Made by a program: the position numbers and the translations under genes. The notes beneath the pieces are model-generated. The model did no database searches and was not told the origin of the DNA. It saw nothing but the letters and a program-made list of their open reading frames with translations. Below are positions 23,175 through 33,500 of a stretch of DNA of 64,000 bases, piece after piece; positions within the stretch are counted from its first letter, which is position 1, and every line of letters begins with the position of its first letter. This stretch comes from Glandiceps talaboti (taxonomy: Eukaryota > Hemichordata > Enteropneusta > Spengelidae). The stretch lies in assembly GCF_964340395.1 (NCBI RefSeq), contig NC_135566.1, positions 2,000,001-2,064,000 on the forward strand. Reading direction: 5' to 3'.

Positions 23175-24957
23175 TTGTATTTCAACCACAAAGTGATGAC
23201 AGGTAAATCTACTGTGGATAGAATCTCAGACCACTACTAGAGTTAGTGGACTGAGATAGAATGTAATATATAGTTGCTGTTGTGGTACTCTTCCTATAAT
23301 CCAGGATAGATCATTGGAGTACCTTCAAAGACTATCTTACAATTGAAACTATACTGTACAAATAGGTTGGTTTTATATAGACTTTTAGGACAAGCTGTAT
23401 CGTGACATCAATCTGCCACCAACACTTTGCAAGAGTTGACCGACACAAGAGGGCGCCATGTCACAACACTGCACATCTTACAGTCTAGATCATGTACTGC
23501 TACATTTACATCTTTTATTTCAAGATCATATGTATGATAAAAATTGATATATTTCAATAAAATAAAACTGCAAACAGACAATTACATGTATATCACATAC
23601 GAGTAAAATTCACACTTTCAAACCTTGACACCTATAATTTTTAAAAGTTTTTTCATACATTGATTCTCTTTCCTTCCTATTTTACTTATTCTTGTCACTA
23701 TAAAAGTACATATAATCACCGATTTGAGGTGTATATGGACAACATAATGGCATTCTGTAAATTTATTTATACTTCAAGGTCTGAAGTGAATACTAAAAGT
23801 TAAAGTAAGTACCAACTGAATGTTTATAAGTAGTCTTTTAGGTAAGAGTAAATATGTTAGAAAGTATCTGTTTATGTTGACTTACAGTTATCATTTAGTG
23901 TAAAGGTAGATAGAAATCTAGTCTAGTTCCTATACAGTATCATTATGATTTACACCTCCACTCACAGTCTAGTCCCTATACAGTATCATTATGATTTACA
24001 CCTCCACTCACATGGTTTAGTTAGAGACCACGTTGCCATCCAGACTAATAGAAATCAGAGGAATGGACAGTCACAGTCCAAGTAGGTAATTTGTGCTGGT
24101 TGAATCTCCAGACTTTAATACATGGTAGTAAATATATTGTACAGGTGTTTACTGATTGTATTGAAATTGTAACTATTGAAACATTACACATCAAAATCTT
24201 TGGAAAGTGAAACTGGACTATTGTATTGTCCACTGTTTTGCTTGACAAATTGTCAACGATGTGTAGTCTTTCAATACAATACTAAATAGTAAATAGTTTA
24301 ACATTACATTGTGAATACAATAGTACTGGTGAGCTTGCAATATCTTTTTAACACTAACAGTATTGTAAATAAAGCCAACAAATACACCTTCTTTCAATGT
24401 TTACTGGTCATTACTATAAATGGTCCAACAACTACGTTATGCCACGCAGGCAAAAAATTCACTTCCACATTTACGATTATGTAAACTTCAACGTATTATA
24501 TAAAATGTGTTTTCTATTCGTCACTATGATAGTTCAGAAATTTAGTCTGTTTGCAAAGTTCCATTCTATCATGATGCTAACTTACATTGTACATGTACGT
24601 AGATGTTAGTGGACGTTACACTTTCAACGTCTATGTGTTGACATCACGTTTACTGTGTGTTTGTGTTAGCTTCAAAATAGTAACGTACGACGTGGTAATC
24701 GACACCGTCGTTAGTCGACATTTGTCCCGTGTTAGTGTATATATGACAACATTATGTACCCGGTGAACGATCGGGGGAAATTATTATTATTTACAAGAAA
24801 CAACGGGTTACCCATGGACTAAAAATATCTAAATGATAAGACCATACCATATTTAAATATTTCTACTTGTAAATAGGTTAAGACAGTCGGAGTAAGTAAC
24901 AAAATCATAAAATTGCAACGTGTCCCACTTACCTTCCCATTGATTTGAGGACGCCAT
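7069..24957 (-). CDS. GOSR1: Golgi SNAP receptor complex member 1 (GS28/GOS28), complete
   Basis: A Qb-SNARE anchored in Golgi membranes that mediates ER-Golgi and intra-Golgi vesicle fusion. Seven coding exons join in phase: 24957-24933, 15755-15653, 13555-13468, 12205-11934, 8281-8252, 7898-7816 and 7193-7069 (726 nt, 241 aa; human about 250). The N-terminal helices begin [20 protein letters not shown]; the most conserved block is [12 protein letters not shown] followed by [10 protein letters not shown]. The SNARE motif covers roughly residues 155-215 with the zero-layer glutamine at Q185 (LMSQR). INLRKRRDS then leads into a C-terminal anchor at about 221-240, ending LLYALH. The start ATG is the only one upstream of a consensus donor that gives the expected N-terminus. 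Introns total about 17 kb and hold most of the repeats at 8-24 kb. Identity is from remembered orthologues and is very secure. Confidence 0.96.
7388..7742. repeat. (GT)n and (GTAT)n microsatellite
   Basis: GT dinucleotides, then GTAT tetranucleotides. A mixed block ending GCGTGTGTGTTTAACTGAG is present twice (about 7632 and 7706). In GOSR1 intron 6. Confidence 0.95.
7816..7898 (-). CDS. GOSR1: GOSR1 coding exon 6 (SNARE core)
   Basis: Acceptor ATTGGTAG, donor A|GTATCC. Encodes [20 protein letters not shown], including the zero-layer Gln, then SGMSSIL. Confidence 0.94.
8252..8281 (-). CDS. GOSR1: GOSR1 coding exon 5 (30-nt micro-exon)
   Basis: Acceptor TCTATTGCAG, donor AG|GTAAGA. Encodes SDRLADDTI with split codons (Asn, Ser) at both ends, matching NSDRLIEETIS of vertebrate GS28. 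Too short to find without the homology. Confidence 0.93.
8600..8880 (+). mobile_element. Inverted-repeat element, family A copy 2
   Basis: Same order of motifs as copies at 5735 and 15790. The arms are AAATATTTTTCTTCATTCAG near 8730 and CTGAACGAAGACAAATATTG near 8841. Confidence 0.75.
8881..9390. other. GOSR1 intron 4, nothing recognised
   Basis: AT-rich intronic sequence. Confidence 0.6.
9391..9570. repeat. (CTGT)n/(ATGT)n microsatellite
   Basis: Blocks of TGTC and GTAT tetranucleotides, bordered on the left by CAGACA motifs and on the right by GACAAACACAAACACACACA. Confidence 0.95.
9571..10430. other. GOSR1 intron 4, nothing recognised
   Basis: No repeat or exon was recognised. Confidence 0.55.
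10431..11115. repeat. Minisatellite of 47-52 bp, about 14 copies
   Basis: Units read CTAGTCTAGTTCCTATACAG, then TATCATTACCATTTACACC and TCCACTCA, with two subtypes (TATACCTTCA without the CTCCACTCA end). Two more copies lie at 23920-24012, also within GOSR1. Confidence 0.95.
11507..11720. mobile_element. Dispersed element, family B copy 1
   Basis: Begins near AACCTGCACTAGCTATAA and ends near TTTTTGGGTGCGGACC. The same two landmarks, diverged, occur at 43577-43770, and the first alone at 20062. No coding capacity. Confidence 0.45.
11934..12205 (-). CDS. GOSR1: GOSR1 coding exon 4 (largest exon)
   Basis: Acceptor CATGATTTAG, donor CGAAA|GTAAGT. Encodes [13 protein letters not shown] through [10 protein letters not shown] and includes the family signature [12 protein letters not shown]. 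Confidence 0.97.
12265..12620. repeat. Tandem repeat of about 91 bp, nearly four copies
   Basis: Units contain TTGTATTATTTGGTGTAGAT and ACTGAGAGGTTACAATAT. In GOSR1 intron 3. Confidence 0.92.
12621..13467. other. GOSR1 intron 3, nothing recognised
   Basis: No repeat or second gene was recognised. Confidence 0.55.
13468..13555 (-). CDS. GOSR1: GOSR1 coding exon 3
   Basis: Acceptor TTGTTCCACAG, donor AAAG|GTAGGA. Encodes [20 protein letters not shown], then MEIEQLLAK, matching SSDTTPLLNGSS and METMAIEIEQLLAR-type blocks of GS28. Confidence 0.95.
13683..14405. repeat. 22-bp minisatellite, about 32 copies
   Basis: Unit GGTTAGTATCAGGCTAGCAT plus TA, with GTGTCAGG, GTGCCAGG and GTGAGTATC variants. 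In GOSR1 intron 2. Confidence 0.97.
14440..15660 (-). repeat. Minisatellite of about 76 bp carrying a copied splice donor, about 16 units
   Basis: Read on the minus strand, each unit has TGACAATGACAG|GTAAGG, then GAGTTTTCATCTATAGG and a T-rich core. The unit at the right-hand end is the real exon 2/intron 2 border of GOSR1 (ACATTGACAG|GTAAGG). Three units share the exact exon end ACATTGACAG. Confidence 0.95.
15653..15755 (-). CDS. GOSR1: GOSR1 coding exon 2
   Basis: Acceptor TCTCATTCACAG, donor GACAG|GTAAGG. Encodes [20 protein letters not shown], then [13 protein letters not shown]. Its donor forms one end of the adjoining minisatellite. Confidence 0.96.
15790..16155 (+). mobile_element. 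Inverted-repeat element, family A copy 3 (best preserved)
   Basis: The 3' half is an imperfect palindrome. ATTCCCCAATATTTTTCTTC near 16000 pairs with GAAGAAAAATATTGGGGAAT near 16122, and CATGACCTAAGGG pairs with CCCCTTAGGTCAC. Non-autonomous and non-coding; in GOSR1 intron 1. Confidence 0.8.
16220..16693. mobile_element. 474-bp MITE with TA target duplication
   Basis: Near-perfect terminal inverted repeats of about 38 bp begin GTCTGTAAGGTATGCTGTGA and end in the matching inverse (GGCATACCTTACAGAC). TA flanks both ends, as with Tc1/mariner-type insertion. The interior has no transposase. Confidence 0.85.
16835..17050. mobile_element. Foldback element of about 216 bp
   Basis: The arms TAACACCAAAGTAAAGCA and TGCTTTACTTCAGTGTTA continue inward as AAAAAGTATACTGTTTCA and TGAAACAGTATACTTTCAC. 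Non-coding hairpin element in GOSR1 intron 1. Confidence 0.75.
17051..18046. other. GOSR1 intron 1; short local duplication at 17510-17610
   Basis: TTAATTGCATGTTGTCCTTC with a following GATAGGTGGTGTCGAAATT-like segment occurs twice about 58 bp apart. Nothing else was recognised. Confidence 0.6.
18047..18205 (+). repeat. Dispersed repeat, family C copy 1, ending in (CA)n
   Basis: Almost identical to 22849-23010: both start GCTGGTTATAATGTCAACTC, contain CACGTACCTGGTACATA and run into a CA microsatellite. The shared microsatellite end suggests a retroposed element or a duplication. Confidence 0.85.
18210..18495. repeat. (CA)n followed by (ATGT)n microsatellite
   Basis: CA from about 18217 to 18284, then ATGT blocks with a GTGTGCGTGTGC interruption. 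Confidence 0.97.
18496..19350. other. GOSR1 intron 1, nothing recognised
   Basis: Contains a short CCCCA tract near 18680 and no exon. Confidence 0.55.
19351..19733. repeat. (GTTGT)n pentamer array, then (GT)n
   Basis: About 290 bp of GTTGT with GTGTT and GGTGT variants, followed by a GT tract at 19676-19722. Confidence 0.97.
19734..20095. other. GOSR1 intron 1, nothing recognised
   Basis: Includes a family B landmark (AAGCTGCACTAGCTGCAACT) at about 20064 but no gene. Confidence 0.5.
20096..20366. repeat. 53-bp minisatellite, five copies
   Basis: Unit contains ACTGTTTTGTTCAATATGTA and CCTGAACAGGATTGTGGGTA. Copies are almost identical. Confidence 0.96.
20367..20855. other. GOSR1 intron 1, nothing recognised
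   Basis: AT-rich, no conserved peptide. Confidence 0.55.
20856..21450. repeat. 54-bp minisatellite, about 11 copies
   Basis: Unit: TGATAGAGGGCGTATGTCAA, GTTCAAACTAAAACATCACC, CTCATCACTTTATCC. The GCG/GTG variation falls at one position. Confidence 0.96.
21451..22848. other. GOSR1 intron 1, nothing recognised
   Basis: No exon of another gene was recognised in either direction. Confidence 0.5.
22849..23174 (+). repeat. Dispersed repeat family C copy 2, (CA)n and (ACA)n
   Basis: Second copy of the 18047 element, with CA at about 23017-23067. The sequence just before the element (ACTGTAATTTGATATTTCAA near 22808) is repeated just after the CA tract (near 23070). It looks like a target-site duplication of roughly 35-50 bp or a local duplication. 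An (ACA)n tract follows at 23141-23174. Confidence 0.8.
23175..23919. other. GOSR1 intron 1, nothing recognised
   Basis: No gene or repeat was recognised. Confidence 0.5.
23920..24012. repeat. Two outlying copies of the 10.4-11.1 kb minisatellite
   Basis: TAGTTCCTATACAGTATCAT and TTACACCTCCACTCA occur twice, in the same orientation as the main array 13 kb away. Confidence 0.9.
24933..24957 (-). CDS. GOSR1: GOSR1 coding exon 1
   Basis: Encodes MASSNQWE plus one base, ending at the consensus donor G|GTAAGT. The first intron is about 9.2 kb. Confidence 0.9.
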
Positions 24958-24966
24958 TTTGAGGAT

Positions 24967-24974
24967 TGACGTCA
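24967..24974 (-). promoter_or_regulatory. Palindromic CRE (TGACGTCA) next to the GOSR1 start
   Basis: A full CREB/ATF site lies 10 bp 5' of the GOSR1 ATG, so it is in the 5'UTR or core promoter. The flanking 24960-25130 is richer in CpG than the surroundings. Regulatory role is inferred. Confidence 0.4.
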
Positions 24975-25130
24975 TGTTTACTTCTAAGCCTGACTCTTGG
25001 GGGCGCTATAACGGAAACAGCCTTCAATTAAATAGTCATCACGTCAGTGGTAGTCGGTCTGTAGTCACACAGGCGATCTGTGGGTTATCTGTCGGGCTAC
25101 GATTTGCTATGGTTACAGCTGAGACCACGA

Positions 25131-25615
25131 GACAAGATGTTACAGTGACTATTTTATGGTTGCAAATTTAGGCTAATAGATATAGATAGGTAAAGAACAC
25201 CGGAAAATAAAACTTACAATTTTTTTTTTAGTGTAAAAACAGTAAGCTTATTACATTATATTCTTGAATTATCAAAGATTTTTAAAACAAGGGATAACAG
25301 AATGAAAAAAAAAGACCTTGATAATTCAATTCAACACGTGTTACGATATTATTGCATTATCATATCACTTTCATTATACATTACTAAGATACAAGTAAAG
25401 AATAAGTATATTTCGTCTTCTCTATAAATACCTTGGGTAAAACAATTTTATGCCTGTCAACCCACTGAGCTGTATAATTGGGGGACTTGGTAGGATAGAT
25501 GTCGCAATGTGCATGATTTAGTCCTATACACTAATAGAGGCTGCAATTGATTATGCGCTCTCTGACGAGTTGAGGAAGTATAAAGGGCCGTTGTGCCGTT
25601 ATAGATCCATGCCGG
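25131..25615. other. Upstream flank of GOSR1, no gene seen
   Basis: AT-rich sequence with no recognised gene. Confidence 0.5.
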
Positions 25616-25700
25616 GGGTAATAATTGTAAAGCACTTTGAGTACAGTGTGGGAAAGCGCTATATAGAAATTACAATTATTATTACAATTATTATTATATA
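25616..25700 (+). mobile_element. 3' end of an L2-type LINE or its SINE
   Basis: Contains GTAAAGCACTTTGAGTACAG, then GGGAAAGCGCTATATAGAAA and an ATT-rich tail. This paired GCGCTTTGAG/GCGCTATATAAA end with (ATT)n is the hallmark of L2-clade retroelement tails in many animals. The 5' limit is unclear. Confidence 0.7.
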
Positions 25701-26185
25701 TCTATTTTTTAAAAACATCGATTGGAGGGCATTGTGTAGATGATTTATACAATAAATTGGTGAATGGTCAACATACAAAAAGGGAGACCATCGACAGAGG
25801 GCGACATTTTTCAACAATTCATGTGACGGTTGTTTGATCTTCGTGTTTGGTATGGTAAATAAATACATAGGTAACATCTCTGGTGGTCCGAGGTAACATA
25901 TTAACGCAAATAATCACTGTAACGCGTACGCCTAACAAACGTTCTTACAACCGACTGCAAATGCATTGATTATTTACTGACTAAGTTTGCTAACATTTTA
26001 GAAAACAGTCCATACAATTGAATTCAGATGAATTTATAGAATTTGGCAATGTTCCATTGCTAGCTAAAATTACAATTGTAGAGATACTAGATACAGTAAT
26101 ACGTGCTGCTGAGTATTGCATTGATCGCACTATCACTATCATGAACCACCAGCATGATATCAATCACAGTCGGTCGGTTTCGTAA
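25701..26185. other. Intergenic, no gene seen
   Basis: Nothing was recognised. Confidence 0.5.
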
Positions 26186-26585
26186 CACAGAATAGAATAG
26201 AATAGAATAGAATAGAATAGAATAGAATAGAATAGAATAGAATAGAATAGAATAGAATAGAATAGAATAGAATAGAATAGAATAGAATGGAATGGAATGG
26301 AATGGAATGGAATGGAGTGGAGTGGAGTGGAGTGGAGTGGAGTGGAGTGGAGTGGAACGGAACAGAACAGAACAGAACAGAACAGAACAGAACAGAACAG
26401 AACAGAACATATTAGATTAGAGTGGAGGAGTGGAATGGAATGGAATGGAATGGAATAGAATGGAATAGAATAGAATAGAATAGAATAGAATAGAATAGAA
26501 CAGAACAGAACAGAACAGAACAGAACAGAACAGAACAGAACAGAACAGAATAGAATAGAATAGAATAGAATAGAAAAGAATAAAA
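26186..26585. repeat. Pentamer satellite in blocks: AGAAT, GGAAT, GGAGT, GGAAC/AGAAC
   Basis: About 80 pentamers in homogeneous blocks: AATAG, AATGG, AGTGG, AACAG, a short junction at about 26409, then AATGG, AATAG, AACAG and AATAG again. The second half mirrors the first in part. Confidence 0.97.
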
Positions 26586-27498
26586 TGAAAAAAGAAAATG
26601 TATCATAAATTATACTATCTGCCAGTTTGAAAATAAGGAGGAACCTAAGTATGTAGACAGTTCAGATGGTAAGCACATAATTACTGGGAGTATCGCGTAT
26701 ATATACTATCAGCCGTTTCATAGACTAGTTCTAAGACAAGATGACGATACTGAATCACACGGAAGAACATAGATGGTAGACATTGAAGCTGATATCATAT
26801 ATTCTCAGGATTAAACGTGGTTGATAAGCGTTTTAGCTCAAGTTAAAATATGTACATAAAATGACGATTGAAATATATTTCTAGTACAATGTTACTGCCA
26901 GTGCATACCTCTATGGCAATGTTACATAGTTGATTGCATGGTGTGAATTTCTTTAAAGTTTTATATAAGATCATATATAACAAACATTTGAAAACAAAAA
27001 AAAATCATTGTGTTGACTTGACATTGCTTCGGCCACCAAAAATAGTCGATTTCATTCTAACTGACACACATAAAATCACACGAATATTCGGCAAGTCCAT
27101 TTTCGCAAAATAATGACGATTTTTATTCCTGCATGCGTTGTTTGATAATCAATTCAACATGATCTGTATATGCAAAGACGCAAGCTTCACCGAAACGCAC
27201 AAAAACAGTCGTCGCGAGAGACTCTGAAATGATTCACTTACTAAAGCTTACGCCAGTCAACTTATTAATGGCCTGAAAAAATGTGTCAAGTCAATGCCCT
27301 GGAAGAACCGGGTGACCTTGGACCTTGACAAGAAATCGAACCCTTTTCCAAAGTTCACAAAAAATCACTAAAGATGTGATTTTTTAAACATTATAATGTC
27401 ACACATATAATCAAATGCCTGCATATTACATTCTTTTCCTTTTCATTTCAATGTTAATGCAGTATGGTAATGTATATCCTGTAATCGATCAGAGTCTC
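26586..27498. other. Intergenic; probable 3'UTR of the KH-domain gene in its right part
   Basis: A minus-strand AATAAA lies at 27127-27122, about 370 nt past the KH gene stop, and is a candidate polyadenylation signal. Nothing else was recognised. Confidence 0.45.
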
Positions 27499-27563
27499 TT
27501 AATCTCGTCTTGGGTTGTTTTGTATTGCCAACATAGCTATCCATAACTGCTTTGGGTGTTCAG
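27499..27563 (-). CDS. KH gene exon 5 (end of KH domain and stop)
   Basis: A strong acceptor with a T9CAG tract. Encodes EHPKQLWIAMLAIQNNPRRD then TAA, the last helix of the KH fold. The first codon (Ala) is split with exon 4. Confidence 0.87.
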
Positions 27564-30500
27564 CTGAAAAAAAAAACAAACAAGTAAATTAATGTGACGT
27601 TCAAGTTCATTACTTTATCAGCTGTTTGTGTAAATATTAAAATATTAAATTTTGATGTCTGGATGGGATGTAGTAGGTTTGGTAACCTGTTATAGTTAAC
27701 TGTTAATTCGTTATTTAATCAAAGATAGTGAAAATATAGAACTAAATATCATATAATAATGTGATAATGATAATTTATATATGATGATGTAACAGTCTGC
27801 ATTTGTTGATTTTTATAAGATGAAGTACAAAATAGACAATACTTCAAAGATGACGTGTTAGTTGTAAATGACGTCATATTTGTAACAAAATGGCAATTTT
27901 CAACATTTTAATAAAAATGGACATTCATTAGCATTGTTCGCTTTAAAATTACCAGAATCGTAACAATAAATAAATAAAGTTTTTAATATAACACACCAGA
28001 ATCGTAACTACAAATAAAGTTGTAATATAACACACACCAGAATCTAGCTATAAATAAAACCGTAGACTAGACAACCAACATAGATAAAACACGTGATAAA
28101 TGCATTCCCTGATTCTGTACACATCACAAAATGGCAAAATACCGAATAAAGGATGTTACTATACCTTCAACACGTACGATGTGGAATTCTTTTATATCAC
28201 TTGGTCTGTTAGTTATAATAGTTCCAGTTCGACCAGCAATCTGTCGGATATTCTTACCCTAGTAAAATCACAAGAAGGTGGAAAATACGAAATTTAGCGA
28301 ATTATAGGAATGGGTGCGTAAAAATGTGTTCTTTTCTTATACGCTAAAGAAAACAAACCTATAGTTTAGTTTAGTTTATTTCAGTAAAACAACAAGATCG
28401 ACAGTGCAGATATACAAGTAAAAACTGGTACAAATTGTTGAATTACTTGGATAACCCACGAAAGTCAAAGACTTGTTTCCAGTGGGGTCCGTATATAGCA
28501 CCACGAGAACAATCTCAGATTGAATAAAATGATCTGTGATAAAAAGAAGACACTTTTAGTACTTAACATGTCCACTTATAACCGTCTGGTATTTGGTTCC
28601 TTCTTTACTATGAAGAGAGTAATATACTTGATGTAACGAAATAGGGAACTTCCAACAAACAAAACAAAACAAAACAAAGCAAAGCAACGCAACGCAACGT
28701 AACGTAACGTATCGTAACGTAACGCGATTGAGTGGTGATGGGAGATCCATAATGTTACTTTTGAAAAAAAAAATATAAATGCAGCTACGTATCAAACAGA
28801 ATGAAAATGGATTTATTTGTGTTCTATCTTTATCTCTTTACATTACATTGTACTTACAATATCTGTTTTCATGTTGGATGTCCGTTAGTCTTACCGATGA
28901 CAGAAACGTAGCTACAGATCCCGTTTATGAAGCTATAGCAGTATATAACCGAAAATCGGCGTGCAGTCGGTAAGATCTCCATGCATGAATTAATCACCAG
29001 GTTAAAAATAGACATGAACGACTTGCCTTTCTTCCAATCAGTTTTGGTATGCTTCTAGCTGGGTAAGGAAATTCCGTGACGTACTTTCCACTCTGCTGTA
29101 GTCCCTTTGAAGCATCAGTGCTGTGAATGAGAAATACCAATATGTAAGACCTGGCATCCGAAAACCGTGTAAAAAATGAATATCGGATGACGATTACATG
29201 TAAAATAGATATACTTGGTATAATTCAGAGCGTAAAAAAAAGGTATAATATTGTCTTCAACTTTCATTTTATTTGTTTTCACTCGTGGCACGACAATGCC
29301 CATCACAGCTGTTTGACATGTGGTTGGGATTACGGTCACCAATTTCCAAATATGGTGTGTCGTCTGCTAGTTGTGTAGTTAAAGTATGCGGAACGGCCTG
29401 ACCGGCATACTTGGAATCCTTACAGCTACATTCTGTTCTATTGTCATTGCAATTTTAGCCGATAGAATTAGAAGGACTCGGGTTTCATATCAACCTTGAC
29501 AACACGAGCGAAGGGTCATTCCACGGGATCTTGTAGAAACTAAATGAAAGTCTGTGGCTGTCGTCACGCACTATATTTAACTGTTGTCTTTCGCAATTTT
29601 GAGGTTAGCAAGCTTAGGACTACGTACAAATATTGAATGTTTTTTAAATTCATTTTATCATAGCGAAGGAAAAAAAATGTTTTTCCTTTCCAAAAAACAT
29701 GATGCAAGAAAACTTTTTTTCTGGTAGAGGGCCCCTTTTATGAATAATGCATTGCGACCTGATTTATATTGAAATTGAATATATTACACTCAATGACTAA
29801 TCTATTGTATGTAATTATAGGTGTAAATTTACACCACATTTGAGATGGCCATGTTTAATGGTTTCGGCTTCAAGTTACTGTAATGTCACACCATACGACT
29901 ACATAATTATAAAAGTCTCAAATATTATCAGCCCAAAATGGTAAAATGTCCCGGAGCTTTCATTGACACGTCAGCGAGTCTGAGCAATGTGACATTATTT
30001 TCAACAATTATTCAGACAATTTTCTTTGGGGAAGAGTACAAGTTCAGAGAGAAAGCAAGAAATTCGACAATTACCTTTCAAATGTCTTTTCACTGTCAAT
30101 AGTTGTTCTGTCTTCACTCATTTCTGACACAGTATCATCGTCATCGACCATCGACACTTGCACTGCACTGTTACGGACGGACACTCTTTTCGCAGAAAGA
30201 GCAGCCAAGTCATCACCAACCTGCACTCCGACACTCATTGTTTCAACAGGCTGTTTATTTGTCGTTGAGGGCGCCTTTTTACCAACTTCAGGATTCGCCA
30301 CTGTCGCTGACGTATCTGATTTCGCAGTACTTTTCTTTTTCTTCTTTTTCCTCGCACCTTTTGGAAGTTTATTTTCAGGGTTGTTGCATTGATCTTGTTC
30401 GATGGTTTCTGATGGTGATACACCTCTTTGCAATTGGGCTAATGCTCTCACAGCGTTTGTTTCTCTTGATAATCTTGCACCTATTTTGGCAGGTTTTGGA

Positions 30501-33500
30501 TCACCTTTCATCTCTAAACTCTTGCCCTTTTCTACTCTTGCCATTTCATCAGCCTTAGATTTCTTCTTTTTCTTTAGTATAGCGGAGGCACTCTTCGGGT
30601 CACTTTTCTCTGTCTTTGCTGTATCCTCCTTGACTGTACTTGTCTTGGAAGTACTTGTTTGTGATTTTGGTTCTCCAGTGCTGACCTTGGTAGTACTACT
30701 TGCTTTTTCTCCAGAGTCTTTTGAACTTACTTTGGAGGACGCAGCTTTATCTTCAGGATTGCCTTGCTTCCCTTGTTTGCTTATTTTCTTTTTTGTATTG
30801 TTCATTTTGCCTTCACCGGCCGTTTTTTCTATAAGCTTAGGTCTCATTTGTTTTGGTTCTGAGGGATCAGCTACTTCGTCTTTACTCTTCAGGTTTTCTT
30901 TCTCATCGACTTTTATTTCTGACATTGGGTTACTGATGCTACTTTTATCTGTATCCTTACTTCCCTTAACACTTCTCGAAGGGTTATCAACTTTTCCAAT
31001 TTTCTTTTCGATGACGTCATCACGTTTTGAACTCTTGATGGCGCCCCCTAACTGACACTTCTGTTCCTTTTCGTCTATGATCTCGGTCTTTTCAGGACAT
31101 ATTTCTTCAGTTTCTTCACCATCTAACGGTGCCTTTTCTCTCACAGGCAACCACTTTTCAGTCTCGAGGGCGATGAGTTTTGCGTTAAGAGGGGTTTCCT
31201 TTGAATCAATGCCTTGTGCAGTGTCTTCCCTATCCCGACTGTTTTCTCTCTTTTTACGAGGTTTTCGTCGACGTTTCTTCGGAGTATCATCGTATGCTTC
31301 CTGTTGACTGGACTCTTCACGGTCGCTATCATAACCAGACGGTGATGGTCCATACAACAGTGTTTCAGGATTATCAGAAACTTCTCGTCTCGATGACCTT
31401 TGCCCCGGAACTTCAAAAAATTCTAGATTTTCTTCATGTACTTCATTTTCGACTCTATCCATGGTAATCATTTCAAATTCCAAAAATATAGGCGGGTGAT
31501 CGTCTTCACTTTGTAGATCTTGGTCTTGACTTGACAAAGCCTGGAGGTTTGAATTTGTGCCTTCACGTTCATTTTCATGAGATATTATTTCATTACTACC
31601 TTTTTGTTCATTCGCCGCCGTTTTTGTAGGATTGGTGGTGTTGTGGTAGGCATTTTCTGATGATAGTTGATCACCTTCTTGGTTCCTGACTGTCGAAATG
31701 TATGGTTCATCAAGTATTGATTTCTTATCGTCGCTGGCCGGCACTACAACTGTCCGATTTTCGACTATATTCTTATCAGTTCTGATTTTGCTCTCTTGTG
31801 GATTTTCTGTGTTTTTCTTAGTTTCCTCTTCACCAACTATTACCTTAGTAAGCCCACTTTCTAAACTGTCATCTTTAGTTGATTGTGGAATATGCGTGCT
31901 TTCATGCGTATTTTTCAGTCGAACTGGTTTTAATATATCACCTTTGCGTACTGGATCAAACTCATCGAATTTGTCAGCATCGGTGACCACCATAACAAAC
32001 CCCTCTTCGATGATTTCAATTGACCTTCTCTTTTCGCCGTGATGAGGATTATTATAATGTTGCCTCATTGTGACGTCATTTTCATTTTCTTCTGTTTTGA
32101 CTGTCTCGTTTATGGTTTCACCAATTTTATCTGTTGTTGTTTCGTTGTCATCACTGCATTTGGATATTACTATTTCTATTGCTTTGTTTTGAACACGAGC
32201 AACAGACGCATTGTTGTTGGTTGGTTTAGTCTCAATGGTTGCGTCATCATCCTTAGTTGCTGCATTCTCAACAATTTGCATACTTTGGTTTGGAATGACG
32301 TCAGAGTCATTCTCTAGTTTTGACTTCTCAGAATGCTCAATTTCTGTCCTTTTATCAGTTGGATTTGATTTAGTTGCGACACTTCTCTCGTTTTCGGTTT
32401 CACCTTCGACAGTTGGTAGAATCTGGTGATCACCATCACCAACAACAGGGCTAGACTCAGATTGATCTTTACACGGAGTTGAGGCTTTAGTTTCTCCACA
32501 CTCTTCTTTGGATATCAGGTGTTCAGACTTAGAAGGGTCATTTTCTGTATCGATCATTTCTACTGGACATTCTGGTTTGCCGCTTTTTTCGTCAGACTCT
32601 TTAGAGTTGTTAACTTGATTATCGACACTGTTATCGGCACTGTTAACTTGATTATCGGCGCTGTTAATTTGATTATCGGCGCTGGTAACTTGATTATCGG
32701 CACTGGTAATTTGCTCAGGAAAAGGTGACTTTTTGCTACTAATGGTTTCTTCAAATTTACTGGGTTCAATTTCTGTACAGGTCACTGCAACCAGGGGTTT
32801 TGACTGGCCACTGTCTTCATTATACTCACCATCTGTAGATTTACCTGGTTCAATTTCTGCAACAGGTTCTTCAACAAGAGATGGCGTCGGCTCATTTCCG
32901 TCTTTGGACACGGCATCTTTGGACTCTTTGGTTTCATCATCGGCTCTGGTCACTTCAACTGGGGACTGAGACTGGACATTTTCGTCTTTAGACACAGTGT
33001 CTTCAACCTCATTAGGTTCGTCTTTTGAACTGGTCACTTTAACAGGGGACTGAGGCTGGTCATTTTCTTCTTCTTCTTCGATCTTATCTTCGTTTTCAGT
33101 TCTGGCCACTTCAATGAAGGGTTGAGGCAGGCCACTTTCTTCTTTAAATACACTTTCTTCAACCACAGTGGGTGTGTGTTCTGAACAGGTCACTTTTACA
33201 GGGGTTTGAAACTGGCTACTTTCTTCTTCAGGCATATTATCTGCTAACTTAGTTGGTTCTTCATTTGTACTAATCACTATTGCATATGTTTGAGACTGGT
33301 CACTTTCTTCTTTAGACACACTGTCATCAATCTGTGTAGGCTCGTTTTCTATACTGGTCACTTTACCAAGGAACTGAGCGTCGTCATTCTCTTCTGAACA
33401 CACATTGTCTTCGGACTTAGTTGGTTTGTTTTCTGAGTTGGTCACATTAACAGGAGACTTACATTGGTCACTTTCTTCTTTAGGCACACTATCTTCAATC

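Noticed and set aside
24959-25171. 70-residue plus-strand reading frame starting in the GOSR1 promoter
   Set aside because: No recognised similarity, no splice or polyadenylation context; probably chance.
28100-28297. 65-residue plus-strand reading frame
   Set aside because: It is the antisense of KH gene exon 4, whose minus-strand reading matches a KH domain and fits codon phase on both sides.
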